DNA of 64,000 nucleotides. It comes from Nocardia sp. NBC_00565 (GTDB lineage Bacteria > Actinomycetota > Actinomycetes > Mycobacteriales > Mycobacteriaceae). The notes under the pieces are model-generated. The model searched no databases and was not told the DNA's origin. It saw only the letters and a list, made by a program, of their open reading frames with translations. The first letter of the stretch is position 1. Each line of letters opens with the position of its first letter. Where the stretch lies: NCBI RefSeq assembly GCF_036345915.1, contig NZ_CP107785.1, forward strand, positions 3,162,001 to 3,226,000, read 5' to 3'. The position numbers and the translations under genes were made by a program. Shown one piece after another: positions 53,688 to 62,573 of this stretch.

Positions 53688-55262
53688 ATGGCAAATCTGC
53701 GCGCATCGAGCGGGATCGTGTCCGCCGGGGCGGCCCTCGGTGTAGCCGAGCTGATATCGGTCCCGATCGGACCGAATAGCGCGCCGTTCAACGCTTTCGG
53801 CTCCGTTGTCATCGATTCCACACCGCAGCATCTTCGTGAATGGGTCATCGGCACCTTCGGCACCAACGACAAGGTCTTGCTGTACGCGGCGATGTTCCTG
53901 GTGGCGATCGGCGTCGCCGCGTTCGCCGGATTGCTCGAGCGGACCACTCGGCCACTCGGGTCGGCGCTGTTCGTCGCCTTCGGCATCGCAGGAGTGATCG
54001 CCGCATGCACCAGGGCGAACGCGTCGTGGACCTACGCCCTGCCGACGCTACTCGGCAGCGTTGTCGGATTGTTCGCGCTGCGGATGCTGATCCGACGCGT
54101 CGACGCGGCCCCGCCCGCGAAACCCCGGCGGGCATCGCGCGAAAAGAGCGCTGCCGCTACCGAATCGGCCAACGCTGCGCCCCCATCGGAGCAGCCGGCA
54201 CGGCGCCGGCTCCTCGGCGGAGTGGTCGGTGTCGGAGTGCTCGCGCTGGTGACCGGATTGACCGGACGACAACTCGCCGCGCGCGCCAACGACGTGTCCG
54301 CAAATCGGGCGGCGGTCCGCCTGCCCGCCCCGGCCGACCCGGCGGCGCCCGTTCCGGCCGCCGCCGAACTGCGGGTTGCCGGGCTGACACCATTCATCAC
54401 TTCGAATTCCAGCTTCTACCGGATCGATACCGCGTTGACCGTGCCGCAACTCTCGACCGATGACTGGAACTTGCGCATCCACGGCATGGTCGACCGCGAA
54501 GTCACCCTCTCCTACGCCGATCTGGCCGAACGCACGCCGATCGAGCGGATATTCACCTTGACCTGCGTGTCGAATCCCGTCGGCGGCGACCTGACCGGCA
54601 ACGCGCGGTGGCTCGGCTATCGGGTCGCCGATCTGCTGGCGGAGGCAGGCGTGCGCTCGGGCGCCGATATGGTCCTGTCCACCAGCATCGACGACTTCAC
54701 CGCCGGAACCCCGCTGACGGCACTGACCGACGGCCGTGATGCGCTGCTGGCGATCGGGATGAACGGGGAACCGTTGCCTGTACCCCACGGCTATCCGGTC
54801 CGCCTCGTCGTACCCGGGCTCTACGGATACCTCTCGGCAACCAAATGGGTGATCGATCTCGAGGTGACCAGATTCGATCGGGCGCGCGGTTATTGGGCTC
54901 GGCGCGGCTGGTCGACCCAAGGGCCGATCAAGACCGAAGCCAGAATCGATACGCCGAAATCATCGACGAAACTATCGACCGGCCCGGTCGCGATCGCCGG
55001 CATTGCCTGGGCTCAGCGTCGAGGTGTGACAGCGGTCGAGGTCCAGGTGGACAACGAGGATTGGCAGCCCGCGCAACTGTCCGAGGAGTACTCGATCGAC
55101 ACGTGGCGGCAATGGGTCTATCAGTGGGACGCGACGCCCGGGCCACACACTGTGCGCGCCCGCGCGACCGACGGTACCGGTGCCGTGCAGACCGCTGAGA
55201 GAAAGGACGTGGTCCCCGACGGTGCGTCCGGCTATCCATCGGTGTCCGTGCAGGTCGGGTAG
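53688..55262 (+). CDS. Membrane-bound sulfite-oxidase-type molybdopterin oxidoreductase
   Basis: This 524-residue protein has an N-terminal membrane part with about four helices to residue 140, an Ala/Pro linker with basic ARRRLLGG before another hydrophobic segment (about 178-195), then an oxidoreductase molybdopterin domain (about 240-405) with the Mo-ligand Cys in TLTCVSNPVGGDLTGN, and the Ig-like dimerisation domain (about 415-524; GIAWAQRRGVTAVEVQVDN). The catalytic part lies outside the membrane. Electron acceptor and substrate are unknown. No MoCo synthesis genes are nearby. Confidence 0.9.
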   Translation: MANLRASSGIVSAGAALGVAELISVPIGPNSAPFNAFGSVVIDSTPQHLREWVIGTFGTNDKVLLYAAMFLVAIGVAAFAGLLERTTRPLGSALFVAFGIAGVIAACTRANASWTYALPTLLGSVVGLFALRMLIRRVDAAPPAKPRRASREKSAAATESANAAPPSEQPARRRLLGGVVGVGVLALVTGLTGRQLAARANDVSANRAAVRLPAPADPAAPVPAAAELRVAGLTPFITSNSSFYRIDTALTVPQLSTDDWNLRIHGMVDREVTLSYADLAERTPIERIFTLTCVSNPVGGDLTGNARWLGYRVADLLAEAGVRSGADMVLSTSIDDFTAGTPLTALTDGRDALLAIGMNGEPLPVPHGYPVRLVVPGLYGYLSATKWVIDLEVTRFDRARGYWARRGWSTQGPIKTEARIDTPKSSTKLSTGPVAIAGIAWAQRRGVTAVEVQVDNEDWQPAQLSEEYSIDTWRQWVYQWDATPGPHTVRARATDGTGAVQTAERKDVVPDGASGYPSVSVQVG

Positions 55263-55284
55263 CCGGACGAGGCCGGCCCGCCGA

Positions 55285-55470
55285 CTACCGCCTCCGCAGA
55301 CCGACACCCGCCAGGAAAAGACCTACGACGACCACGATCAGGCCGATGACGACCCACATCGCCTGCCCGTTCATACCACCGGTCTGCCCAAGCAGGTTCA
55401 GCCCCTGCAGCGTCCACAGACCACCCATCAACACGAGCAGTACCCCGATGATCAACCACACCCAGCGCAT
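55285..55470 (-). CDS. Small two-helix membrane protein
   Basis: A 61-residue protein made almost wholly of two hydrophobic helices (about 3-19 and 38-57) with a glycine-rich turn LGQTGGMNGQ between them and an Arg-rich end LRRR. Such proteins are common in actinomycetes without known function. It is convergent with the molybdoenzyme gene, 22 bp apart. Confidence 0.65.
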   Translation of the reverse strand: MRWVWLIIGVLLVLMGGLWTLQGLNLLGQTGGMNGQAMWVVIGLIVVVVGLFLAGVGLRRR

Positions 55471-55513
55471 CGCCGCTCCTCAGCTTCGGTCGCAAGCAAC
55501 CTGGAGCACCCAT

Positions 55514-55640
55514 CGTGCCACGGAAGCAGCTGCCGCCGTAGAGCCGATCACCGGTGGGACGCAGCCGCGACAGGACAACCGCCCGGTCCGGCCGCAGCAC
55601 CCGCCGAAGTTCACCCGCCCGCTGTACCGCCGGTTCGAAA
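55514..55640 (-). pseudogene. Possible C-terminal fragment of a class I methyltransferase
   Basis: About 40 codons read ELRRVLRPDRAVVLSRLRPT then GDRLYGGSCF, resembling the FrRVLRPGGrLvlS.hhPT.DwLYGG..Y segment of Methyltransf_11 proteins. The flanks show no further similarity. This is weak, short evidence. The rest of 55471-55782 shows no gene. Confidence 0.35.
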
Positions 55641-55782
55641 TCCGGTCGACGCGTCCGGAGCCGTCCCCGCACGCGCATCCGGAGTTGGATTTCGAGAGCC
55701 AGTCGAGCTGCTGCTGACCACCGAATGGTTGGCGAGTCCGGCAGCGTAGTGCGCCAGTCCGCCCCGTGTATCGTCCGGATTC

Positions 55783-56220
55783 ATGGGTGACCGGGGAGGG
55801 CGCTGGCGGGAGTTGAACAAGGCGTACTGGGACGAGCGAGTGCCCATTCATCTGGGCGCGGCCCTCTACGACGTGGCGGGGTTCCATCCCTTCAGCTTCG
55901 TCCTCGACGACGAGACCGGAAGCACGGTCACGCACGACTACTTCGATGAAGGTCCGGAAGCCTCGGGAGGCTCCGGCACCTACGCCGACGAGGCAGCGAT
56001 GACCGAGCACAACGAGACCGTCGAGTGGCGGCACAGTCTGTCGACCGTTGTCTCGGCGATCGCTGGAGCTGGGCTACGGATCCAGTTCCTGCACGAGCAC
56101 GACCACACCTTCTACCTCCAACGCCAGTCGCTCGAGCGCCACGACGGCGACATCTACCGGCATCCTGAGGGCACTCCGCGCATCCCTCTCACCTATTCGA
56201 TCCGCGCCGAGAAGGCTTGA
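55783..56220 (+). pseudogene. SAM methyltransferase with its cofactor core deleted in frame
   Basis: The 145-codon frame joins two ends of one family. Residues 7-30 (RELNKAYWDERVPIH...YDVAGF) match the start of small actinobacterial methyltransferases. From HPFSFVLD on (GTYADEAAMTEHNETVEWRH, then GLRIQFLHEHDHTFYLQRQS and a PRIPLTYSIRA end) it matches their C-terminus. The Rossmann core with the SAM-binding GxGxG, normally 120-150 residues between them, is missing with no loss of frame. A protein could be made but cannot bind SAM in the usual way. Confidence 0.68.
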
Positions 56221-56326
56221 GCCAGCGCGGATCGAGTATGCGGGCCCCGTGCTCGGACGACGTCGAGGGACCCGGGGACGGTAGCCCGGCGCAGGGGGTT
56301 CCGGCATGGGTGCTGTCCCGTTTGGT

Positions 56327-56640
56327 CCGGCGGATGCGGTGGGCGAGCACGCGGCGGGTGAACCACAACGGGTGCCGGCGGCCGCGGGGTGCGTCCTTGC
56401 GCCAACTCTCCTCCTGGTAGAGCCGCAGCCAGACGAACACATCCGGGGAGGCCGGCAGCTGCTGAACCTCACGAGATCCCTTGCGGGGCACCGCGATCAG
56501 CTGCGGGCCAGGGCCTCGTCGCCCGGGCGCGCGGACAACAGTTCCTCGGTGCGGGCGCCGGTGGGCACCCAGAATGGCAGCAGCGCGTGGTCCCGGTTCG
56601 ATTTCAGCGCGGCGAACCGCGTTGAACTGCCAGTCGTCGC
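56327..56640 (-). pseudogene. Remnant of a tyrosine recombinase/integrase
   Basis: Two minus-strand frames give FAALKSNRDHALLPFWVPTG with ARTEELLSARPGDE, then after a frameshift QLIAVPRKGSREVQQLPASP, DVFVWLRLYQEE and HPLWFTRR. This is the middle of actinobacterial phage-type integrases (RD.ALL.FWVSTGAR..ELL, VRKG.R..Q.LPASPDAFVWLRLYQ, PLWWTRR). The catalytic His-x-x-Arg and Tyr end is absent. It suggests past insertion near this point. Confidence 0.7.
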
Positions 56641-56796
56641 ATCCTATTTCGACCACCGTGTGGCCGAGTGTTGGGATGGTCTGGGTCCGAAACACACCGA
56701 GCCGCGAATTGACCGTCCCGGCACGGGTTTTCGTCGTTTGTTGGTAGCATTCGGGCGGCAGCCGGTCACTACGTCGGCGGCAGGAAAGGGGCGTCG

Positions 56797-57402
56797 ATGG
56801 AAGTGGAGGACGTCCACCATTCATATGGCAGGCGGTCGGTGCTGCGTGGCATCGACATCGTGCTGCCTGCGGGGGCGCTGGTGGGAATCGTCGGTGAGAA
56901 CGGGGTGGGCAAGTCGACGTTGTTGAAGGTCCTCTCCGGAGGGCTGCGTCCGGACCGGGGGGTGGTCCGACACAGTGGGCGGTTCGGTTACTGCCCGCAG
57001 CAGGTGGTGTTGAACGACGCGTTCACGGTTCGTCAGCACCTGGACTTCTTCGCCGCGGCCTATGCGATCCCGGACCTGCGGCGGGCCGAGGAGACCATGG
57101 AGATCTTGCGTTTCGCCGACTATGCCGATGAGCGGGTGGCGACGCTGAGCGGCGGTACGCGGCAGAAGCTCAACCTGACGCTGGCGGTGATGCACGATCC
57201 GCAGGTTCTGCTGCTCGACGAGCCGTACCAGGGTTTCGACTGGGAGACGTACCTACGTTTCTGGGATCTGGTCGCAGAGTTCCGTGACACCGGACGGTCG
57301 GTTCTGGTTGTCTCGCATCTGGCCCACGACACCGACAAGCTGGATCAGGTGTGGCGGTTACACGACGGTGTCCTACACAGCAGACAGGAGAAGGCCGGAT
57401 GA
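56797..57402 (+). CDS. ABC transporter ATP-binding protein
   Basis: This 201-residue ATPase is short for the class but complete: Walker A GENGVGKST (about 33-41), Q-loop in YCPQQ, signature LSGGTRQ, Walker B VLLLDEP, H-loop in VVSHLAHD. AGGAAAGGGG precedes the ATG at 56797. It is coupled by an ATGA overlap to the membrane subunit gene. The pair resembles small drug or lipid exporters rather than importers, as no binding protein is present. Confidence 0.92.
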   Translation: MEVEDVHHSYGRRSVLRGIDIVLPAGALVGIVGENGVGKSTLLKVLSGGLRPDRGVVRHSGRFGYCPQQVVLNDAFTVRQHLDFFAAAYAIPDLRRAEETMEILRFADYADERVATLSGGTRQKLNLTLAVMHDPQVLLLDEPYQGFDWETYLRFWDLVAEFRDTGRSVLVVSHLAHDTDKLDQVWRLHDGVLHSRQEKAG

Positions 57403-58232
57403 GCGAGGGTGTACGACTGTTCCTGATCGCCACGCGCTACGGCCTCATCGAGCATGCCCGTAACCGATTCGCCATGCTGTTGGTGGCTGTCTTCCTCCCC
57501 ATATTGATCACTCTGGTGCGCGTGGCCGTCACCGACATTCAGGTGCCGTTCCGGCTTCGAGACACCGGTCTGGTGTTGCGCGCCAACGGCAATGAACTCG
57601 CTCAGATCAGCGGCGCCCTGATGGCGGTCTGCCTGATCATCGGGTTCATGATGTTCGCGGCGACTTTCAGCAGCGGAGCATTCGACCGGCGACTGTCGAT
57701 GGCCGGATATCCCCGGGTTGCGCTGGGTCTGGCGAAGATCGCCTGCCTGGTGGTGGCCTCGGTGATGGTCAGCGCATACGCCACCGCTGTCATCTGCTGC
57801 TACTGGTCGCCTCGGCAGCCTGTCCTGCTCGCTGCGGCGCTTTTCGGAGCGGCAATGACCTACGGGGCGCTGGGTGTCGCCCTCGGTGCGCTACTGCGCC
57901 GCGATGTGGAGGGCATGTTCGCCATCGCGATGATCAGCTGCTTCGACATGGCCGTGCAGAACCCCATCGCCAGCGCTGGAGCGGACAGCGAATTCGTGCG
58001 CTGGCTGCCCTCCTACGGGGCCATGCAAGCTTCGACCGCGGCCAGTTTCTCCGACACCACTCCATTCGCGGGTTTCGCTATGCAACTGGCCTGGTTCACC
58101 GCGAGCACCCTGCTCGGGCTGGTCGCTTTCCATCTGCACACCCGCTCGTCCCTTCGACCCACGATGTGGATCCGCCTCCCCGGACCTCGTATCCCAGGAT
58201 TGACGAGGTCCGGACAGCCGGCGAAGCACTGA
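57399..58232 (+). CDS. ABC-2-type transporter permease
   Basis: This 277-residue membrane subunit has about six helices (near 23-45, 68-92, 108-130, 137-160, 168-185 and 228-245). RYGLIEHARNRFAMLLV at the start and SMAGYPRVALGLAKI in the middle are typical of ABC-2 permeases with an N-terminal amphipathic region. The ATG overlaps the ATPase stop. It is convergent with the terpene synthase fusion gene, so the exporter is a neighbour but not in the same transcript. Confidence 0.85.
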   Translation: MSEGVRLFLIATRYGLIEHARNRFAMLLVAVFLPILITLVRVAVTDIQVPFRLRDTGLVLRANGNELAQISGALMAVCLIIGFMMFAATFSSGAFDRRLSMAGYPRVALGLAKIACLVVASVMVSAYATAVICCYWSPRQPVLLAAALFGAAMTYGALGVALGALLRRDVEGMFAIAMISCFDMAVQNPIASAGADSEFVRWLPSYGAMQASTAASFSDTTPFAGFAMQLAWFTASTLLGLVAFHLHTRSSLRPTMWIRLPGPRIPGLTRSGQPAKH

Positions 58233-58233
58233 G

Positions 58234-58280
58234 AGGGTGTCCCGCGCGACCACCACGGTGGATCGCGCGGGACACACCCT
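58234..58280. terminator. Bidirectional terminator between the ABC permease and terpene genes
   Basis: AGGGTGTCCCGCGCGA (58234-58249) pairs with TCGCGCGGGACA...CCCT (58263-58280, a two-base bulge) around a 13-base loop that holds a further CCACC/GGTGG stem. It lies between two convergent stops. Confidence 0.78.
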
Positions 58281-58300
58281 GCTTTGCCGACTGCGGCGGC

Positions 58301-60313
58301 TTACGACGCGGTAGGAGCCGGTTCGGCGGCCGGGTAGTAATAGATCTCACGGCGCAAGCGTTCCAAGTCCGGCGCTGCCGAAGCGGAGGTTTGCTCGTAC
58401 CGATCGCTCTCACGCCCCCAGAGCCCCACGCTCGCTATGTTCACGTACATCTCCGCGTAGTCCTTCCCCCGGCCCGACAGGCCGGGAAGCACGCGCAGGA
58501 GCGCGGGGACATAGTGGATCACCGCCTCGAGCTGGGCGCGCTGATCCGCCACTTGGCGCTGCACCTGCTCGACGGCTTCGCGGCGGGTGCAGCCGGTCTC
58601 GTGACGGACCGCCCGCACCAGGTTGTAGGGGACGTGGTCTGCCTCGTCCTGATCCAACCCCACCAGGTCGTTCTCCACGAAGGTCACCCAGAAGGCCAGT
58701 TCCTCGAGACGGCGGATCACAGGGTGGTTGCGCACCTTCGACGGCAGTTCCCGGTCCTGGTACACCTCCATGCAGGCGATGGCGGTTTCGATCCCACTGG
58801 TCGACATCCGCAGCGGCAGATAGTCGGCCGTGGCGGGGATGTAGCCGTTGATACGATGGTGCGCTTCGCGTTCGGCGGCTTCGAACCACTCCTCGATGCC
58901 GTCGAGGAATCGCTCCTGCCAGCGGGTGGTTCGGCCCTCGCGCAGGCGCGGCCACAAACTCGCCCAGGCCGTCGGGATCGCCCCTGACCTCCACGGTCTC
59001 TCCGGGTCCTGGCGCAGCATTGCCACCATGCCACGCCTCAGCGCGGTCACGGCTTCCGGATCCCTCAGCTGCGGATCCTCGAAGAGGTCGTCCCACGCAA
59101 GGACCAGCACGGCCATGCCGTAGGCGGTCTGTTCACGGGCCGCGTCCGCTGCTGGGGCCAAAGTTTGTGCCGGGATCCGGATCGCTCCTGTCCACCGGTG
59201 GTAGTCGGCCTCGGCAGGAGTGCGGGCAAGGCCGGTGTCCACCAGCCAGCTCCGCAACCATTGCGCGAGCTGCGGCGGGAGCCCACCACCGTGGGCTCCG
59301 GATGGCCGTACCGGCTGCCGGAGGACCGCGGGACCAGGAGTTCGCCGATCGAGTATGGACCGGACGTAGGCGGTCATCGCGTGGCGGACGCTCGGGTCAA
59401 CGGGCACAGCGGCGAGCTGACCGTCAGCCTGGTCCAGGAATTCATCGGCTCTCGCCCGTGCTTCGTCCACGGCGCCGGAGGCGATGACGAGTTCGCGGGC
59501 ACGGGCGGCTTGCTCACTCGTCATCGCTCTGCGCAGCAGGTTGGCAAGGTCCCGGTCGCGAGCAGCCGCACGGATCACGGGAAGTGTGTAGATGCCCTCG
59601 GGCAGATCCGCATTGATGGGCTTGCCCATTTCTTCGGCGGTCGAGGTCAGATCGAGGATATCGTCATACAGCTGGTAGGCCAGCCCGAACTGTCGACCGA
59701 ACTGGGCCAACGCCTCTTCTTCGTCCTCGGGCCGGTCGGCCTGCATCGCGCCCACCCGGCATGCCAGCGAGAGCACCGCCGCTGTCTTGCCGTCGATCGA
59801 GTCCAGATAGGACTGCTCGCTGCGCGAGGCCACGTAGAGGTCGGCGGCCTCGATCACCATGCCCGCACACATCTGCTCACCCGCGATCGCCCCCGCGAGA
59901 ACTTCACGCCGGCCGAGTTCGGCCAGCATCCGCACGCTCGTGAGCATCACGGAGTCCCCACCCAATACGGCCATATGCGAGCCCCACACCACGTTCGCAC
60001 TGGGGCGGCCTCGACGCTCATACGCATGATCGACGACGTCGTCGTGGTAGAGCGAGCCCAGATGCAGCAACTCGACGGCGGCAGCGGCGCGCACCACCCG
60101 GTCCTCGGCCGGGACGGCGGGATCGGTGAGTAGGTAGTACGACAATAGGGTCAAAGTGGGACGCACCAGGCGGCGAGAGGTGTCGGGCCCTTCGTCTGTG
60201 AGTGCGGTCAGTTCGGGCCTGCCTTCTAGTCGAACGGGTCCGAGAACGTCACGGACGCGGTCCAAGTCCGCATCCAGATGCGGGAAGACAGCCGAATCGA
60301 TTTCACGTGGCAC
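58301..60313 (-). CDS. Fused polyprenyl diphosphate synthase and class I terpene cyclase
   Basis: This 670-residue protein has two isoprenoid domains. Residues about 15-325 are a trans-prenyltransferase with both aspartate-rich motifs, DDVVD (91-95) and DDILD (217-221), GKTAAV and KPINADL. After a Pro/Gly linker (about 326-346), residues about 347-640 are a class I terpene synthase with DDLFED (408-413), a degenerate NSE motif NDLVGLDQD (548-556; Gly replaces Ser/Thr), YNLVRAVRHETGC and a terminal RY (638-639). One protein could make the prenyl diphosphate and cyclise it. The start is GTG 60313 with AGGAG upstream. Product and chain length are not predictable. Confidence 0.9.
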   Translation of the reverse strand: MPREIDSAVFPHLDADLDRVRDVLGPVRLEGRPELTALTDEGPDTSRRLVRPTLTLLSYYLLTDPAVPAEDRVVRAAAAVELLHLGSLYHDDVVDHAYERRGRPSANVVWGSHMAVLGGDSVMLTSVRMLAELGRREVLAGAIAGEQMCAGMVIEAADLYVASRSEQSYLDSIDGKTAAVLSLACRVGAMQADRPEDEEEALAQFGRQFGLAYQLYDDILDLTSTAEEMGKPINADLPEGIYTLPVIRAAARDRDLANLLRRAMTSEQAARARELVIASGAVDEARARADEFLDQADGQLAAVPVDPSVRHAMTAYVRSILDRRTPGPAVLRQPVRPSGAHGGGLPPQLAQWLRSWLVDTGLARTPAEADYHRWTGAIRIPAQTLAPAADAAREQTAYGMAVLVLAWDDLFEDPQLRDPEAVTALRRGMVAMLRQDPERPWRSGAIPTAWASLWPRLREGRTTRWQERFLDGIEEWFEAAEREAHHRINGYIPATADYLPLRMSTSGIETAIACMEVYQDRELPSKVRNHPVIRRLEELAFWVTFVENDLVGLDQDEADHVPYNLVRAVRHETGCTRREAVEQVQRQVADQRAQLEAVIHYVPALLRVLPGLSGRGKDYAEMYVNIASVGLWGRESDRYEQTSASAAPDLERLRREIYYYPAAEPAPTAS

Positions 60314-60605
60314 GCGTGCACTCCTGACTGGTTACATCGGTCATCTACAACACCGCCGATCCATGGCAATTTGACACCATCACCACGCGGAAGATGTTGG
60401 TATCGGCCAATTTTGACGTCACCACAGCCTCAGCCGGGTAGCTTCGATGGTATCGAATCATGCAGATCATGGCGTGTCCATGCCACTCTAACCAGCCCAA
60501 AGACGTTGTGGCACATGCACCTCCGATAGATCCCTGCGGCTGGCCCCGTGCATTACGCGACATCTCCGAACCGGCCGCGCCGACCACGCACATCATCCAC
60601 CGGCA

Positions 60606-60830
60606 CCAGACAGATGCACGATAACCGGACTCCGCGATCGAACACATACACAGTTCGTGCGGATGATCGACGCGGTAGATCCGTTGCACATCACCACCAT
60701 TCGCGTGTTCACGCTCATCTCCAGCGACTCCGACTTCACCGGTCTGGACATACGCCTACGCGAATCCGGCTGTTATATCTACGGTTTTCGCACGTCGTAT
60801 CGGGCAGCGCGGCGTCGATCGCTGCATTGA
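60606..60830 (+). pseudogene. Remnant of a NYN (PIN-like) ribonuclease domain
   Basis: The plus-strand frame closed by TGA at 60828-60830 reads FVRMIDAVDPLHI, then RVFTLISSDSDFTGLDIRLR and ESGCYIYGF. This corresponds to the second half of NYN/LabA domains (..D.aLi.DamDlly....d.f.LvSsDSDFt.La.RLRE.G..VyGfG). The N-terminal part with the first Asp residues and the usual C-terminal extension are missing, and no start belongs to it. Confidence 0.55.
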
Positions 60831-61357
60831 TCTCGGCGCCTCGGGTTCGGATCAGTCGGCGCTGGTCGTGGGCCGATTCGCTGTTCTGGATCACCGATGG
60901 CGGTCTGGAATCACGTCGTCAACCGGCCAGGTACTCGATCATCGCTGCACAAGTCGACTCATCATCGAGTACTTCTTGGAAGTACGCACCAGCCCGCCGT
61001 GGGTGCGCCGATTCACCGACATCTGGCTGCTCGCCCGCTGCGCCGCGGCACTGGCCATATGCCTGCGCTGAACACCTACTGCAAGGGACACTAGCCGCGA
61101 GCGCGGCGGCGCCCGCCATTCGGTTACGCGGCAGCAACAACGTATCCGCCTGTCGGCACGACCGAGAAAACAGATCTGCGAACGACAGCCGGGGCGTACG
61201 TGACATACCGGATTGCCGATCACCTCGGTGAACGCCCGGGTTCAACGCGAAGCCTCGGCGGCACGAAGGAAAACCCATCATGCCGAGCACCCAGTCTTGC
61301 TACCATCTAGCAATCATCGCGTAGCGGGCGCCCTGCGAGCTGGAGAGGCGTATTGCA
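60831..61357. other. Gene-free stretch before the metallopeptidase-like lipoprotein
   Basis: Short open frames occur on both strands, but none shows a recognisable domain, a ribosome site or a consistent coding pattern. With 60314-60605 it probably holds the promoters of the flanking genes and further eroded sequence. GGAGAGG at 61341-61347 is the ribosome site of the next gene. Confidence 0.4.
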
Positions 61358-62335
61358 ATGATTCCCACATGGTGTCGATGGGCCGGGGCGGTAGCCATAT
61401 TGGCTGCGGCGACCACAGCATGTTCATCGGATAAAGACGGAAAGCCGGCGTCGCAGGGGACGACAAGCGCCGCAACTTCGAGCAAGGTGGCGGACACCGG
61501 AAAGTTCGTGCCCAAGTACGAGCGTGCGATGGCTTCGGACCTTGCCAAAGAAGGCAAGCAGGCCATTCAAGACAACAAGATCCTCGAAGAGCTTACTGAT
61601 GCCCTCGAGACGATGTACAAGCTACCCAAGGACATTCCCGTCATCGCCAAGGAATGTGGCGAGTTCAACGCGTACTGGGACCCGAAGAACCAGTCGCTGA
61701 TCCTCTGTTACGAGATGTTCGCGGTCGCCGAGAGATACGCGAAGATGCAGGCTGCGGATCCTGCGAATGCGAATTACATGGGAACTACTGACATTTTCAA
61801 CCTTTACTTCGACGGCGTAACTCGCATGATCACCTTCCACGAGTCCGCACACATGGCGATCAACCTGTATTCGCTCCCCGCGACAGGACGTGAAGAGGAC
61901 TCCGCGGACCAGCTCGGCGCCCTGGTCCTATTGACCATCCCCGGTCCCCTCGGTGCCGGTAGCGTGGCCGCGGCGGCCGACTTCTGGTTCGACGTCTCCG
62001 ATGATCCGGCAAGTCTCGATGCGCGCACCTTCGCCGACGAACACTCGTTGAGTCAGGTACGCGCCTACAACCTGGAGTGCTGGGCCTACGGCTCCCAACC
62101 CAACGTGCTGGACGCGCTGGTGAACAAACCGGGTGAGCCAGAGAAGAAGGGGTTCCTGCCATATCAGCGTGCTGCCGGGTGTCCCGATGAGTACAACCGA
62201 ATGAAGGCCGCGTGGGAGACCCTTTTGAAGCCCTATATCGAGACCGGCCTCGGCGTCCCCGCCACCGCTGGCAATACCCCGAGTGCGACACCTTCTTCGA
62301 CTACCCAAACGCATTCCACCACCCCTACGCGCTAG
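61358..62335 (+). CDS. DUF4344-type lipoprotein with an HExxH metallopeptidase motif
   Basis: This 325-residue exported lipoprotein has a signal peptide with lipobox ending ATTAC at Cys22. A Ser/Thr-rich spacer follows, then a globular domain with zinc motif His161-Glu-Ser-Ala-His165 (ITFHESAHMAINLY) and an acidic segment EEDSADQ at 179-185 that can give a third ligand. Its tail is Ser/Thr/Pro-rich (PSATPSSTTQTHSTTPTR). DUF4344 proteins carry this core; their substrates are unknown. GGAGAGG lies before the ATG. Confidence 0.87.
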   Translation: MIPTWCRWAGAVAILAAATTACSSDKDGKPASQGTTSAATSSKVADTGKFVPKYERAMASDLAKEGKQAIQDNKILEELTDALETMYKLPKDIPVIAKECGEFNAYWDPKNQSLILCYEMFAVAERYAKMQAADPANANYMGTTDIFNLYFDGVTRMITFHESAHMAINLYSLPATGREEDSADQLGALVLLTIPGPLGAGSVAAAADFWFDVSDDPASLDARTFADEHSLSQVRAYNLECWAYGSQPNVLDALVNKPGEPEKKGFLPYQRAAGCPDEYNRMKAAWETLLKPYIETGLGVPATAGNTPSATPSSTTQTHSTTPTR

Positions 62336-62573
62336 GCGAGTCGTCTTCCCGCTGTCTCTACGACAATGGACGCGGTTGACGTCGCAGGCGGCCACAGCGC
62401 TCACCTTCGGGGGCGAATGCCCGCCTCCAAGGGTGTGGGTTTGCTCCACCTCAGGTGTCTATTTCCTGCCGTCGTATGCCCGGACCATAGATCACGAGCC
62501 ATTGGTACCGGGAAGTCCAGACGTGGATTGGCCCATCCACAATTCGACGACAGAGACCCATGGAGGGCGAAAA

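Noticed and set aside
56797..60313. ABC exporter and terpene fusion as one operon
   Set aside because: They are convergent and separated by a strong terminator hairpin, so they are not co-transcribed; a functional link is only possible.
60868..61071. Short plus-strand frames before the lipoprotein gene
   Set aside because: No ribosome site, no domain, and several overlapping frames look equally good.
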